A stretch of 64,000 nucleotides of DNA from Janthinobacterium sp. CG3 (GCF_000344615.1 NZ_KB467824.1:2234702-2298701), one strand, 5' to 3'; positions 42,219 through 54,734 are shown, counted from the stretch's first letter. A program made the numbers and translations. The notes: generated by a model not told the origin, from the letters alone.

Positions 42219-43649
42219 ATGAAGCAAAACTACATCAACGGCGCCTGGGTCGACGGCGCCTCGGCCGCGGCCAACATCAATCCCTCCGACACCAGCGACG
42301 TCATCGGCCATTACGCCCAGGCCGACGCGCAGCAGGCCGCCCTGGCCATCGCCGCCGCCGCCGCCGCCGCGCCGGGCTGGGCGCTGTCGAACATCCAGAT
42401 GCGCGCCGACGCGCTCGACAGGATCGGCAGCGAAATCCTGGCCCGCAAGGAGGAACTCGGCACCCTGCTGTCGCGCGAGGAGGGCAAGACCCGCCCCGAA
42501 GGCATCGGCGAGGCGGCCCGCGCCGGCGCCATCTTCAAGTTTTTCGCCCAGGAATGCCTGCGCCTGCGCGGCGACAAGCTGGCCTCGGTGCGGCCCAACC
42601 TGGACGTGGAAGTCACCCGCGAGCCGGTCGGCGTGGTCGCCATCATCGCGCCGTGGAACTTCCCGATCGCCATCCCGGCCTGGAAAATCGCCCCGGCCCT
42701 GGCCTACGGCAACTGCGTGCTGATCAAGCCGGCCGAGCTGGTGCCCGGCAGCGCCTGGGCGCTGGCCGACATCATCAGCCGCGCCGGCCTGCCGGACGGC
42801 GTCTTCAACCTCGTCATGGGGCGCGGCAGCGTCGTCGGACTAGCCTTCCTGAACGACCGCCGCGTCAACGCCATCAGCTTCACCGGCTCGGCCGCCACCG
42901 GCGCCAAGGTGGCCCAGGCCGCCATCGGCCGCATGGCCAAGGTGCAAATTGAAATGGGCGGCAAGAACCCGCTGGTGGTGCTCAACGACGCCGACCTGGC
43001 CAGCGCCGTCCACTGCGCGGTGCAAGGCTCGTTCTACTCGACCGGCCAGCGCTGCACCGCGTCGAGCCGGCTGATCGTCGAAAAAGGCATCTACCCGGCC
43101 TTCGTTGCCGCCGTGACGGAAAAACTGGCGGCGCTGTCGGTCGGCCACGCGCTGGACGCCGGCACCGACATCGGCCCGGTGGTCGACGCCAGCCAGCTGG
43201 AACAGGATTTGTCGTACATCCAGATCGGCCGCGACGAGGGCGCCCACCTGGCCTTCGGCGGCGAACGCCTGGAGCGCGCCGCCAACGGCTTCTACCTGCG
43301 CCCCGCCCTGTTTACCGAGTGCAGCAACGACATGCGCATCAGCCGCGAGGAAATCTTCGGCCCGGTCGCCAGCGTCATCCCCGCCGACAACTACGAGCAC
43401 GCGCTGGCGATGGCCAACGACAGCGAATTCGGCCTGTCGAGCGGGATCTGCACCGGCTCGCTGAAATACGCGACCCACTTCAAGCGCGCCGCCCAGGCCG
43501 GCATGGTGATGGTCAACGTGCCGACCGCCGGCGTCGACTACCACGTGCCGTTCGGCGGCAGCAAAGGCTCCAGCTACGGCGCGCGCGAACAGGGCAACTA
43601 CGCCGCCGAGTTTTTCACCACCGTCAAGACCGCGTATTGCGGGGTGTAG
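42219..43649 (+). CDS. Aldehyde dehydrogenase, alpha-ketoglutarate-semialdehyde type
   Basis: 476-aa NAD(P)-dependent dehydrogenase. IIAPWNFPIAIPAWKIAPAL (substrate/cofactor loop), KPAELVPGSAW, SFTGSAATG, general base Glu245 in IEMGGKNPL and catalytic Cys279 in GQRCTASSRLIV. The sequence is close to enzymes oxidising 2,5-dioxopentanoate in sugar-acid and hydroxyproline breakdown, consistent with the neighbouring gluconate/TRAP genes. It lies between two terminators, so it is a separate transcription unit. Confidence 0.9.
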   Translation: MKQNYINGAWVDGASAAANINPSDTSDVIGHYAQADAQQAALAIAAAAAAAPGWALSNIQMRADALDRIGSEILARKEELGTLLSREEGKTRPEGIGEAARAGAIFKFFAQECLRLRGDKLASVRPNLDVEVTREPVGVVAIIAPWNFPIAIPAWKIAPALAYGNCVLIKPAELVPGSAWALADIISRAGLPDGVFNLVMGRGSVVGLAFLNDRRVNAISFTGSAATGAKVAQAAIGRMAKVQIEMGGKNPLVVLNDADLASAVHCAVQGSFYSTGQRCTASSRLIVEKGIYPAFVAAVTEKLAALSVGHALDAGTDIGPVVDASQLEQDLSYIQIGRDEGAHLAFGGERLERAANGFYLRPALFTECSNDMRISREEIFGPVASVIPADNYEHALAMANDSEFGLSSGICTGSLKYATHFKRAAQAGMVMVNVPTAGVDYHVPFGGSKGSSYGAREQGNYAAEFFTTVKTAYCGV

Positions 43650-43662
43650 GCGGATCGGCGGG

Positions 43663-43686
43663 CCGGCGCTGCGCCGGTGGTTTTTT
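43663..43686 (+). terminator. Terminator after the aldehyde dehydrogenase gene
   Basis: CCGGCG (43663-43668), loop CTG, CGCCGG (43672-43677), then TGG and six T. It ends only 17 nt before one possible lon start, leaving no room for a lon promoter downstream of it. Confidence 0.75.
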
Positions 43687-43702
43687 GCAGGAACGCGGCG
43701 CG

Positions 43703-46147
<2,445 letters not shown>

Positions 46148-46160
46148 CCCGACGGGCGCT

Positions 46161-46715
46161 TTATTCAGCGGCGGCGACGGCCGGCGCGCCGGCCTGGTAG
46201 TTGTTCTTCACGCGCACATAATGTTCGGCCGAATATTTGAGGTAAGCCACCTCCTCCGCGCTGAGCGCGCGCACTTGCACAGCCGGGCGGCCGACGTACA
46301 GGAAGCCGCTCTCCAACACCTTGCCAGGCGACACCAAACTGCCGGCGCCGACCATCACCTGCTTCTGCACCACGACGTCGTCCATGACGATACTCCCCAT
46401 GCCGATCAGACATTCGTCGCCTATCGTGCAGCCGTGCAGGATCACCGAATGGCCGATGGTGACGTAGTCGCCGATCAGCAACGGCGAGCCGTTCGACTTG
46501 GACGCGCTCTTGTGCGAGACGTGGCCCATCGCGAAGTCCTGGATATTGCTGCACACGCCGATGCGGATGCGGTTGACGTCGCCGCGCAGCACGGTGTTGC
46601 ACCAGACCGAGCTGTCGTGGCCGATCCGCACGTCGCCGATCACCTGGGCCGTGTCGTGCAGATAAACGCGCTGCGCCAATTGCGGGCGAGTGTCGAGGTA
46701 AGAGCTGATAGGCAT
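46161..46715 (-). CDS. Gamma carbonic anhydrase family protein
   Basis: 184 aa left-handed beta-helix of hexapeptide repeats, like YrdA/PaaY. Zinc ligands His65 (AMGHVSHK), His89 (TIGHSV) and His94 (VILHGC) are all present. RGDVNRIRIG and GMGSIVMDDVVV are family blocks. It lacks the acidic loop of Cam, so carbonic anhydrase activity is not assured. 51 nt separate it from the upstream small monooxygenase-like gene on the same strand. Confidence 0.93.
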   Translation of the reverse strand: MPISSYLDTRPQLAQRVYLHDTAQVIGDVRIGHDSSVWCNTVLRGDVNRIRIGVCSNIQDFAMGHVSHKSASKSNGSPLLIGDYVTIGHSVILHGCTIGDECLIGMGSIVMDDVVVQKQVMVGAGSLVSPGKVLESGFLYVGRPAVQVRALSAEEVAYLKYSAEHYVRVKNNYQAGAPAVAAAE

Positions 46716-46766
46716 GTAACGTTCCTGATACGGTAGAAGGAAAAATAGCGCGGCGCGCGGACCGGC

Positions 46767-47084
46767 TTACGTCGCCGCCGGGTGGTTCATGGTCTTGTCG
46801 CCATAGGTGCGCAGCACTTGCGAAATGATAAGCTGATAGCCGCTGAGCCATTCGCTGTAGCGCTTTTTCGCCTGCTGGTGGCTGGGATGCTCGATCAATT
46901 GCTTCAGACCCAGTTCGGACTGCCAATAGTAAACGTTGGAAACGCGGCCGGTCTTCGGGTCTTCCCACGACTCTTCGCCGAGATAGCCGTCGGTAGCCTT
47001 GGCGGCGTCGGCGATCAGCGCGTCGAGCCGGTGGAATTCGGCGTCGAATTGTTTGGTGTCGAAAATAAATGTGGCGGAATACAT
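46767..47084 (-). CDS. Antibiotic-biosynthesis-monooxygenase-like (ABM fold) protein
   Basis: 105 aa. ATG 47084 has AAGGGA upstream; the frame opens further up but without a start signal. The dimeric alpha-beta barrel pattern is suggested by ATFIFDTKQFDAEFHRLDALIADAAKATDGYLGEESWEDPKTGRVSNVYYWQS-like alternation, with SHQQAKKRYSEWLSGYQLIIS as the final helix. Members include haem-degrading and quinone monooxygenases; no catalytic residue can be assigned here. Followed by the carbonic anhydrase gene. Confidence 0.75.
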   Translation of the reverse strand: MYSATFIFDTKQFDAEFHRLDALIADAAKATDGYLGEESWEDPKTGRVSNVYYWQSELGLKQLIEHPSHQQAKKRYSEWLSGYQLIISQVLRTYGDKTMNHPAAT

Positions 47085-47204
47085 GGCGTCCCTTATCGAA
47101 GTGCCGGCGGCGGAGAAAAACCAGAGGCGTACATCCTTGGTTTGCGTGACCACGGTGGCATTCACGCAAAATGCAGATTGTAATCGGGAGAAGATGCAAT
47201 GGAC

Positions 47205-47231
47205 AAAAAAATTCCGGCCACAGCGGCCGGA
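47205..47231 (-). terminator. Intrinsic terminator of ompW
   Basis: Minus strand TCCGGCC (47231-47225), loop GCTGT, GGCCGGA (47219-47213), then seven T (47211-47205). It starts 23 nt past the ompW stop. Confidence 0.88.
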
Positions 47232-47253
47232 TGCTTGCTTCAAATAATATTCT

Positions 47254-47871
47254 TTAGAAACGGTAACCCACGCCCACGCCGATCAACAGCGGATCGATCT
47301 TGACGGCGCTGACCCTCTGGCCGCCAATCATGACGTCGCTGCGGATCTGTACTTTTTTGATATCCAGATTCAGCGACCAGTTTTTGTCGAGCTTGAAATC
47401 AACGCCGGCTTGCACGGCCAGGCCCCAGCTGTTGTGTTCCAGCTCGGCGGCGCCGTTCAGCAACTTAACCTTGGAAATATTGGTGTAGTTAATGCCCGCG
47501 CCCAGGTAGGGGTTGAGTTGCGCGTCGGGCAGGAAATGGTATTGCATCGACAGCGTAGGCGGCAGGTGTTTGAAGGTGCCAATCTTGCTGCCGTCGAGCA
47601 TGACGTCGTGTTTTTGCGGATAGGTCAACACCAGTTCGGCCGCGATATTCGGTGTGAAGAAGTAGGAAATATCGACTTCGGGAATGGTCTTGCTGCTCAC
47701 GCTCAACAGGTCGGAGCGGCCGACGCCGGCGATCGGGTCGGACTTGTCGGCCGGGTTCAGATGCACCGCGCGTGCGCGCACCAGCCACGGGCTTTGCTGC
47801 GCCATTGCCTGGCCGGCGAACAAACCCAATGCCGCGAAAATCATCGCCGATGCAGTTGCTGACTTCTTCAT
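47254..47871 (-). CDS. ompW: Outer-membrane protein OmpW
   Basis: 205-aa eight-stranded barrel. Signal peptide MKKSATASAMIFAALGLFAGQAMA; mature start QQSPWLVRARAVHLNPADKSD; PEVDISYFFTPNIAAELVLTYPQKHDV, PPTLSMQYHFLPDAQLNPYLGAGINYT and C-terminal GVGYRF are typical. OmpW moves small hydrophobic compounds and is FNR-controlled in enterobacteria; a perfect FNR box sits 67-80 nt before this ATG. Monocistronic, ending in a good terminator. Confidence 0.95.
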   Translation of the reverse strand: MKKSATASAMIFAALGLFAGQAMAQQSPWLVRARAVHLNPADKSDPIAGVGRSDLLSVSSKTIPEVDISYFFTPNIAAELVLTYPQKHDVMLDGSKIGTFKHLPPTLSMQYHFLPDAQLNPYLGAGINYTNISKVKLLNGAAELEHNSWGLAVQAGVDFKLDKNWSLNLDIKKVQIRSDVMIGGQRVSAVKIDPLLIGVGVGYRF

Positions 47872-47937
47872 TCTATTTCCCTCTTTCTTGTCGTTAAGTA
47901 ACGCTGCGAAGTGTATTTGTGCAGCGCGAAAAAATCA

Positions 47938-47951
47938 TTGATCTATATCAA
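47938..47951. promoter_or_regulatory. Perfect FNR box before ompW
   Basis: TTGATCTATATCAA. If it is a class II site centred at -41.5, transcription starts near 47903 and leaves a 32-nt leader, a sensible layout for ompW on the minus strand. Confidence 0.75.
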
Positions 47952-48078
47952 AATTCCAATGATGGCCATCAGGATATAGTTCTTTTCGACAGAGATAATC
48001 AGGATAGATGATAGTTATTCACGCCAACGGCTGTAGCTGCATTCCAGCATCAAAGAAGCAGTGCTTCATCGTTTTGTA

Positions 48079-48591
48079 TTACATTTTTTTGAATCTATCC
48101 TGAGGCTGCCGATCCGCCCGCTCGGAGGCGGCCAGGCGTTCGCGCGCCTCGGCGATGCGCGCGCCGAAGGGCTTGGCTTCGAGCGCGGCGATGGCGTTGC
48201 CGAGCGCCTCGGACAGCGGCGACGCCAGTTCGGCGTCCAGCGCCGCGGCCGCCGCGCCGTTCGCCTGCCAGCAAGCCTGCAACTTCGGCAGCAGTACCCG
48301 ACCCTGCTCGGTAAGCCGGATCAGGCGCTGGCGGCCGTCAACCGGCCCCGGCTGCACCGACACCAGCCCTTCCTTGCTCATCAGGGCGATGGTCTGCGTG
48401 GCGGCCGGCTGCGTGATGCCGGCCAGCTCGGCGATCTGGCCGATGCTGGACGGCTCCAGCCGTATCAGCGCGCGCATCACCGGCGTGTAGCGCGGCCGAT
48501 ACGACAGGCCCGCTTCCACGTAGGCCCGCGCAACCGCGCCGTCCAGCAGCTCGATCAAATGGCGCAATTGCGTTCCAAGTCCAGGTTTCAT
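48079..48591 (-). CDS. MarR-family regulator
   Basis: 170 aa winged-helix protein: YTPVMRALIRLEPSSIGQIAELAGITQPAATQTIALMSKEGLVSVQPGPVDGRQRLIRLTEQGR (about 36-100) is a standard MarR HTH and wing with the Asp-Arg dimer/DNA contact. It begins 6 nt after the CPBP protease stop and is the second gene of that operon. Ends in a Lys-rich FKKM. A weak hairpin (48055-48067) follows. The ligand is unknown. Confidence 0.92.
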   Translation of the reverse strand: MKPGLGTQLRHLIELLDGAVARAYVEAGLSYRPRYTPVMRALIRLEPSSIGQIAELAGITQPAATQTIALMSKEGLVSVQPGPVDGRQRLIRLTEQGRVLLPKLQACWQANGAAAAALDAELASPLSEALGNAIAALEAKPFGARIAEARERLAASERADRQPQDRFKKM

Positions 48592-48597
48592 AGAGCA

Positions 48598-49464
48598 CTA
48601 CACCGCGTACGGATAGGTGAAGCCAATAAAGTGGATGGCGTTGAAGACGAAATGCGCCACGATCGGCGCTTCGATGCGCTTCGTGGCCGCGTATGCGTAG
48701 GCGTAGCCGAAGCCGGCCACGCTGGCCAGCGCCACCAGGATCGGCCCGCCGCCGGCGTGGGCGGCGCCAAACAGCAGGCCCGACGCCAGCACCGCCAGCA
48801 CGGTGCCGCCGCGCACCCCGGCCAGCGCACCGGCCAGCCGCTCCTGCAGCAGGCCGCGGAAGAACGCCTCCTCGGCGACGCAGGTCAGGAACAGATTGAC
48901 CGCCAGGAAGGTGGCCGTATAGGCCGGCAGTTTCAGGTCCCCGCGCAGGTAGCCCAGCGCCGTCGCGGCGCCAAGCATGAGCAGCGCCATGGTCATCGCC
49001 AGCGGCAAGGCCAGCCGCAGCGCGGCGCCCAACTCGCGCCAGCTCTGGCAGCGCCGGCAAAACAGCGTCAGCAGCACCAGGCCGACGGCGCCCTTGTCGA
49101 AGTTGGCGTACTGGGTGAACGGCGCGCTGTCCGGCGAGAAATGCGCGCCCGACACCAGCAGCGGATTGCGAAAGCCCGGTACCAGGTGCATCGCCAGCGC
49201 CAGCGCCAACACGCCGCTCAGCGTGGTAAAGACGATGCGCTGGGCGCGCCCGGCGGCCGGGCGCGTCGCCAGCCAGGCAAGCAGGGCCAACAGGCCCAGC
49301 GCGGCCAGCGCCGGCAGGGCCAGAATGCCGGCCAGCGCGCCGGCACCGGCCGCCAGCGCGAACGGCAACGGCCACAAGGGCATCGAAAAACGCTTGCCGA
49401 ACTGGACCGGCGGCAGCCAGACGCAGCAAATGGCAAGGCCAAGCAAAAAATACGTTATCGCCAT
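48598..49464 (-). CDS. CPBP-family intramembrane metalloprotease
   Basis: 288 aa, about eight transmembrane helices. Catalytic motifs EEAFFRG (near residue 197), and the later HFVFNAIHF helix provide the glutamates and histidines of this family (Rce1/ABI type). Bacterial members range from CAAX-like proteases to bacteriocin self-immunity. First gene of a two-gene operon with marR. Confidence 0.88.
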   Translation of the reverse strand: MAITYFLLGLAICCVWLPPVQFGKRFSMPLWPLPFALAAGAGALAGILALPALAALGLLALLAWLATRPAAGRAQRIVFTTLSGVLALALAMHLVPGFRNPLLVSGAHFSPDSAPFTQYANFDKGAVGLVLLTLFCRRCQSWRELGAALRLALPLAMTMALLMLGAATALGYLRGDLKLPAYTATFLAVNLFLTCVAEEAFFRGLLQERLAGALAGVRGGTVLAVLASGLLFGAAHAGGGPILVALASVAGFGYAYAYAATKRIEAPIVAHFVFNAIHFIGFTYPYAV

Positions 49465-49907
49465 GTGTCACCCTAAAAGTAGGGCTGCCGCCGACACGGC
49501 GGCAACGGCAATGGAGCACGCCGACGCGGGTCCCTTGGTGTTTGGCGCGTCGGCGACAGCGTGAATGGTTATTGGCGCGCCAGGCCGTCGACCCGGCCAC
49601 GCCATTTTCTGCGCCGAGAATAGCCCAGATTGCCACGCATGACAAGTTTGTCTTTTCACTATGCTTTTTACCAGGGACTGGCGCCGCGTCGCACGCCGCC
49701 CTTTCCCGAGCTGCCACGACACGTCCGGCGCCGACCTATGCCCTATCGTGGCCGCACGCCGCGCCACGCGCCGGCACCGCCAGCCGCGGCGAGCACGCGG
49801 CCCGCCGGCGGCCTGGAATTAAATGTCGGCGTCAACGCCGGCGAAACCACCATCAGGAAAATGTTGAGGGGACGCTACCCGGTTGCGATCGAACACGAGG
49901 CGCGCGC
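49465..49907. other. Intergenic region between the CPBP protease and dnaK
   Basis: 443 nt. The right half reads open as a 93-codon frame at 49630-49911 (basic and proline-rich, no ribosome site, ends inside dnaK), which I do not accept as a gene. The only supported element is the minus-strand promoter at 49617-49645. Confidence 0.5.
49617..49652 (-). promoter_or_regulatory. Promoter and possible MarR operator of the CPBP-marR operon
   Basis: Minus-strand TTGTCA (49645-49640), 17 nt, TATTCT (49622-49617): 5/6 and 4/6 matches. GACAA/TTGTC arms at 49641-49652 overlap the -35, a suitable place for repression by the MarR protein of the operon. The leader would be about 146 nt. Confidence 0.5.
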
Positions 49908-51818
<1,911 letters not shown>

Positions 51819-51827
51819 ACATCCTCC

Positions 51828-52007
51828 TTAACGATAAGTTTGCGGCGGCTCCGGTGGCATCAACGGTTCGGAGACGGGCGCCCACGGCTCCGACGGCGGC
51901 GTCAAGGGCTCCGGGGGCGGCGTCAAAGGCTCGCGCGCGGGCGGCGGCGGCGTCCCCGGCCGCTGGCCCGTCGCGCCGCGATGGCGCCCTGTTCCAACAT
52001 TGTTCAT
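51828..52007 (-). CDS. Small proline-rich protein, translationally coupled to dnaK
   Basis: 59 aa, not recognised. It has an excellent AGGAGG 8 nt before ATG 52007, and its TAA forms the start of the dnaK Shine-Dalgarno (TAAGGAGG), so ribosomes can pass straight to dnaK. The first 24 residues are Gly/Arg-rich; the rest are repeats of the kind EPLTPP (twice, from a 21-nt tandem DNA repeat), SEPWAPV, SEPLMPP, EPPQ. No hydrophobic segment, Cys or Lys. Proline-rich peptides are known DnaK ligands, which makes the pairing notable but does not prove a link. It might alternatively be only a leader that tunes dnaK translation. Confidence 0.6.
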   Translation of the reverse strand: MNNVGTGRHRGATGQRPGTPPPPAREPLTPPPEPLTPPSEPWAPVSEPLMPPEPPQTYR

Positions 52008-52066
52008 GGTAAAACCTCCTCATCGCACCGCGTCCCCGGCCCACCAACATACATGCTTCGGCAAAT

Positions 52067-52095
52067 AAAGTAAGGCGTGTCCGACTCAATTCAAG
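52067..52095 (-). promoter_or_regulatory. Candidate promoter of the small ORF-dnaK operon
   Basis: Minus strand CTTGAAT (52095-52089) then, 16 nt on, TACTTTAT (from 52072). CTTGAA is the -35 of sigma-32 promoters, but the -10 lacks the CCCCAT core, so heat-shock control is only suggested. Confidence 0.35.
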
Positions 52096-52261
52096 GCCAA
52101 ATCGCCCGCGACAGACGTAGATCAATCGCCGCGCCCCCTCCCGGCGAGCGGCGCGTCGTCGCGGCTTGCCCAAAACCGCCATGTCGAGGCCTGCCCCCGG
52201 GATGCAGGTATGCCCGGGGACGTTCATTGCAGGGATTTCCATCTTTTGTTTGCTAATGCGA

Positions 52262-52281
52262 ATAATAATGATTATCATTAC
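52262..52281. promoter_or_regulatory. Fur box before fur
   Basis: ATAATAATGATTATCATTAC, with the same AATGATTATCATT core as the receptor site at 27998. It lies 50-69 nt before the fur ATG, consistent with autoregulation. Confidence 0.85.
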
Positions 52282-52330
52282 CGGATAATGAAAGCTTGCC
52301 GCTTTGGCACGCCCGACATAAAGGTAAGCA

Positions 52331-52768
52331 ATGGATATTCTGAAGGAACTGCGCGAGTCAGGCTTGAAAGTGACGATCCCCCGCTTGCGGATTTTGCAGC
52401 TATTCCAGGAGGGCAAGGGCAAGCATTTGAGCGCCGACGACGTCTACCGTTTTTTGCTGACCGAGAAGATCGACGTTGGCCTGGCGACGATTTACCGCGT
52501 GCTGATGCAATTCGCCGAGGCCGGCATTTTGTTTCGCCGCCATTTCGAGTCCGGCCACGCGGTCTTCGAGTTGAACGAGGGCACCCACCACGACCACCTC
52601 GTCTGCACCGTCTGCGGCAGGGTCGACGAGTTCTTCGACGAGGGCATCGAGCAGCGCCAGGACGAGATCGCCGCCGAGCGCGGCTTCGTGCTGCATGAAC
52701 ACGCGCTGTCGCTGTACGGCACCTGCGCGACCTGCGCGCAGCAAAAGCGCGCGCTGACGGTGCTGTAA
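52331..52768 (+). CDS. fur: Ferric uptake regulator Fur
   Basis: 145 aa. Winged helix ELRESGLKVTIPRLRILQLFQ with recognition helix around GLATIYRVLMQF; metal sites HHDHLVC (His86-Asp88-His89), Cys92-x2-Cys95, His122/His124, and a second Cys132-x2-Cys135 pair, giving a structural zinc site. Iron-loaded Fur represses genes with the box seen at 27995 and at its own promoter. Divergent from the small ORF-dnaK unit. Confidence 0.97.
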   Translation: MDILKELRESGLKVTIPRLRILQLFQEGKGKHLSADDVYRFLLTEKIDVGLATIYRVLMQFAEAGILFRRHFESGHAVFELNEGTHHDHLVCTVCGRVDEFFDEGIEQRQDEIAAERGFVLHEHALSLYGTCATCAQQKRALTVL

Positions 52769-52841
52769 GCGGCGCCGGCGTGGTGGTAAGGTCTGCGCTG
52801 CGCCGGCGCGCCGGGCGCCGCGTGCCGTTCGAAGGAAAACC

Positions 52842-53009
52842 ATGTATATCGGAGGCATCTCCAAACTGACGGGCGCGTCGCCGAAGGCGATCCGCCATTA
52901 CGAGTCGCTCGGCCTCATCCTCGGCCCCCCGTCCGGCGACACCTACTGCGAAGCGGCCCGCGCGCCGGCCACTGTGCGCCAAGTGCGGGACGCCGCGAGC
53001 AAGCCCTAG
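52842..53009 (+). pseudogene. MerR-family fragment (N-terminal HTH only)
   Basis: An ATG with GAAGGA upstream opens a 55-codon frame: MYIGGISKLTGASPKAIRHYESLGLIL is a near-perfect MerR helix-turn-helix start. The wing helix then breaks off (GPPSGDTYCEAA), and only a VRQVRDA-like scrap of the second DNA-contact region follows before the stop. Normal MerR proteins are 110-150 residues with an effector domain. Most likely the decayed remnant of a regulator after an internal deletion; no continuation is found in other frames. Confidence 0.6.
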
Positions 53010-53046
53010 CGCTTTTCGTAGACCGGCGTCGACGCCGGGCTAGCCA

Positions 53047-54303
53047 TCACTTCCCCGCAACCTCAATAAGTGGACCCGACAGCGTCGCCAAAAACGCCGC
53101 CACGTCGCGCACCTCCGCCTCGGACAGCCTCATCGGCTTGAGTTCGCTGTGGCCGAAGGCCGCCGGCGGCGCCACCGCGTAATGGCGCACCACGTCCGCC
53201 AGCGACGCCACTTGTCCGGCGTGCATATACGGCGCCCGCAGCGCCACGTTGCGCAATCCGGGCGTTTTGAAAGCCCCGCGCATATGCGGATCGTCGCTCG
53301 CCATGAAGTTGAGCTCGCCACATTGCTCCGGCCGCGCGTCGCTATACCGCCCCAGGCAATTAAACTCGTCCCGCGCCACCTTGTCGAAGGCCGCCGAACG
53401 CCCCTGGTCCGGCCTGCCGGCGTCGCGCGGGGCAATGCCGGTGTTGTGGAAGTGCTGGTCGGTGAACAAGGGTCCGTTGTGGCAGGTGATGCAGGCGTGC
53501 TTGCCGATGAAGACGCGCAAACCGCGTTTTTCCTGCGGCAACAACTGGCTCAGCGCGGCCGCGTCGCCGTTTTGCACGCCGGCGATGTAACGGTCCAGGC
53601 GCGACTCGCCATGGCCCAGCGTAGCCTGGTAAGCCGCCAGCGCCTTGCCCATATTGGCGAAAATGCGCGAAACGGCGTCGCGCTCGGCTTCGTCCATCCC
53701 GCGCCAGGCCGACTGCTCCGACGGCGAACCGAGCGGGCCGGCGTTGGCCGGCAGCCGCGCCAGGTCGGGCATGGGGCCGAAGAGCGCGCTGTATTGCTGC
53801 CGGTAATGCGCGCGCACCAGTTGCGCGTATTGCAGCCGGTTGCCGCCGTGTTCGAGCGGATCTTCTAGCGGACCCAGCGCCTGCGACCACAGGCTGTCCT
53901 TGCGGCCATCCCAAAACTGCCACGCACTGAACGCGGCGGCGGCCAGCGGCATGGTGCGGCGCGAACCGGCGCCAACGCCCCGCCCGACCGGCAAGCCGTC
54001 CTGGAATTGCTTGCCGGGATCATGGCAACTGGCGCAAGAGACCGCCTGGTTGGCGCTGAAGCGCGCGTCGGCGAACAGGCGTTTGCCCAACTCGGCCGCC
54101 ACCGGCTGGTGCGCGACGGCGTTGGACGGGTCGGCCGGCGCCGGCGCCAGCCGGGCGATGTGCAGCGACGCCAGCAGCGCGCGCTCCTGGACGCTCCAGC
54201 GGTCCGGCTCGGCGGCGTCCGCCAGGGGCGCCCCGTCCGCCAGCGCGGCCATGCCGCCGGCAAACAAGGCCGCGCCCAGCAACGCGCCGAGCGCCGGCCT
54301 CAC
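53047..54303 (-). CDS. Di-haem cytochrome c peroxidase / MauG-family protein
   Basis: 418 aa periplasmic protein. GTG 54303 overlaps the stop of the lipoprotein gene (GTGA); the frame opens much further upstream, but there it is antisense to neighbouring genes. Signal peptide VRPALGALLGAALFAGGMAALA. Two c-type haem sites: C90-A-S-C-H94 and C271-I-T-C-H275. FDKVARDEFNCLGRYSD and MRGAFKTPGLRNVALRAPYMHAG are MauG/CcpA blocks. It reduces H2O2 or oxidises a partner; it is third in an operon with a DJ-1-like protein and a YtkA-like lipoprotein. Confidence 0.92.
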   Translation of the reverse strand: MRPALGALLGAALFAGGMAALADGAPLADAAEPDRWSVQERALLASLHIARLAPAPADPSNAVAHQPVAAELGKRLFADARFSANQAVSCASCHDPGKQFQDGLPVGRGVGAGSRRTMPLAAAAFSAWQFWDGRKDSLWSQALGPLEDPLEHGGNRLQYAQLVRAHYRQQYSALFGPMPDLARLPANAGPLGSPSEQSAWRGMDEAERDAVSRIFANMGKALAAYQATLGHGESRLDRYIAGVQNGDAAALSQLLPQEKRGLRVFIGKHACITCHNGPLFTDQHFHNTGIAPRDAGRPDQGRSAAFDKVARDEFNCLGRYSDARPEQCGELNFMASDDPHMRGAFKTPGLRNVALRAPYMHAGQVASLADVVRHYAVAPPAAFGHSELKPMRLSEAEVRDVAAFLATLSGPLIEVAGK

Positions 54304-54734
54304 CGCTTGCCCGCTTCCGGCAGCGCGACCACGGTATTGAAGGTGATATTGTCGCTGCCGGGCGCCGCGTCGATGGCCAGTTTCAATTCCCACCAACCGG
54401 TCATGCTGAACTTCATGCCCTCCAATAAATAGCGGCCCTCGCCCAGCTCGCGCGTTACCCGCGGGCGGGTCGGAAGGCCGTGGCCGTGCTGCGGCATGCC
54501 GCCGTCGACGCCGAAGCGCGCCTGCGTGACCGGCGCGCCGTCCGGCGTGGCAAGCTTGATTTGCCACGAATGCAATTGGTTGATGGCGACGGAATCGAGC
54601 AGCGGGTTCACCGTGACAACATACTTGTGTTGCGCCGACGGCCGCGTCAGCGCCAGGTCGAGCCCGGCGGGCGGCGTCGAACAAGCGGACAGCGCCGCCA
54701 TCATGCCCAGCGGCAGGAAGAATTTTTTCAACAT
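54300..54734 (-). CDS. YtkA/FixH-like lipoprotein
   Basis: 144 aa. Lipobox ALSAC with Cys18 as the lipid site (MLKKFFLPLGMMAALSAC). The remainder is an immunoglobulin-like YtkA fold: HKYVVTVNPLLDSVAINQLHSWQIKLATPDGAPVTQARFGVDGGMPQHGHGLPTRPRVTRELGEGRYLLEGMKFSMTGWWELKLAI-type pattern, with a MPQHGHG segment that may bind metal (such His/Met clusters bind copper in relatives). Overlaps the DJ-1-like gene by 7 nt and the peroxidase gene by 4 nt. Confidence 0.82.
   Translation of the reverse strand: MLKKFFLPLGMMAALSACSTPPAGLDLALTRPSAQHKYVVTVNPLLDSVAINQLHSWQIKLATPDGAPVTQARFGVDGGMPQHGHGLPTRPRVTRELGEGRYLLEGMKFSMTGWWELKLAIDAAPGSDNITFNTVVALPEAGKR

Larger units (their letters stand above)
52008..52330. 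other. dnaK-fur divergent intergenic region
   Basis: 323 nt. Left part: candidate promoter of the small ORF-dnaK unit. Middle (about 52100-52230): GC-rich with no clear element. Right part: Fur box and fur promoter in an AT-rich stretch (52245-52295). Confidence 0.6.
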
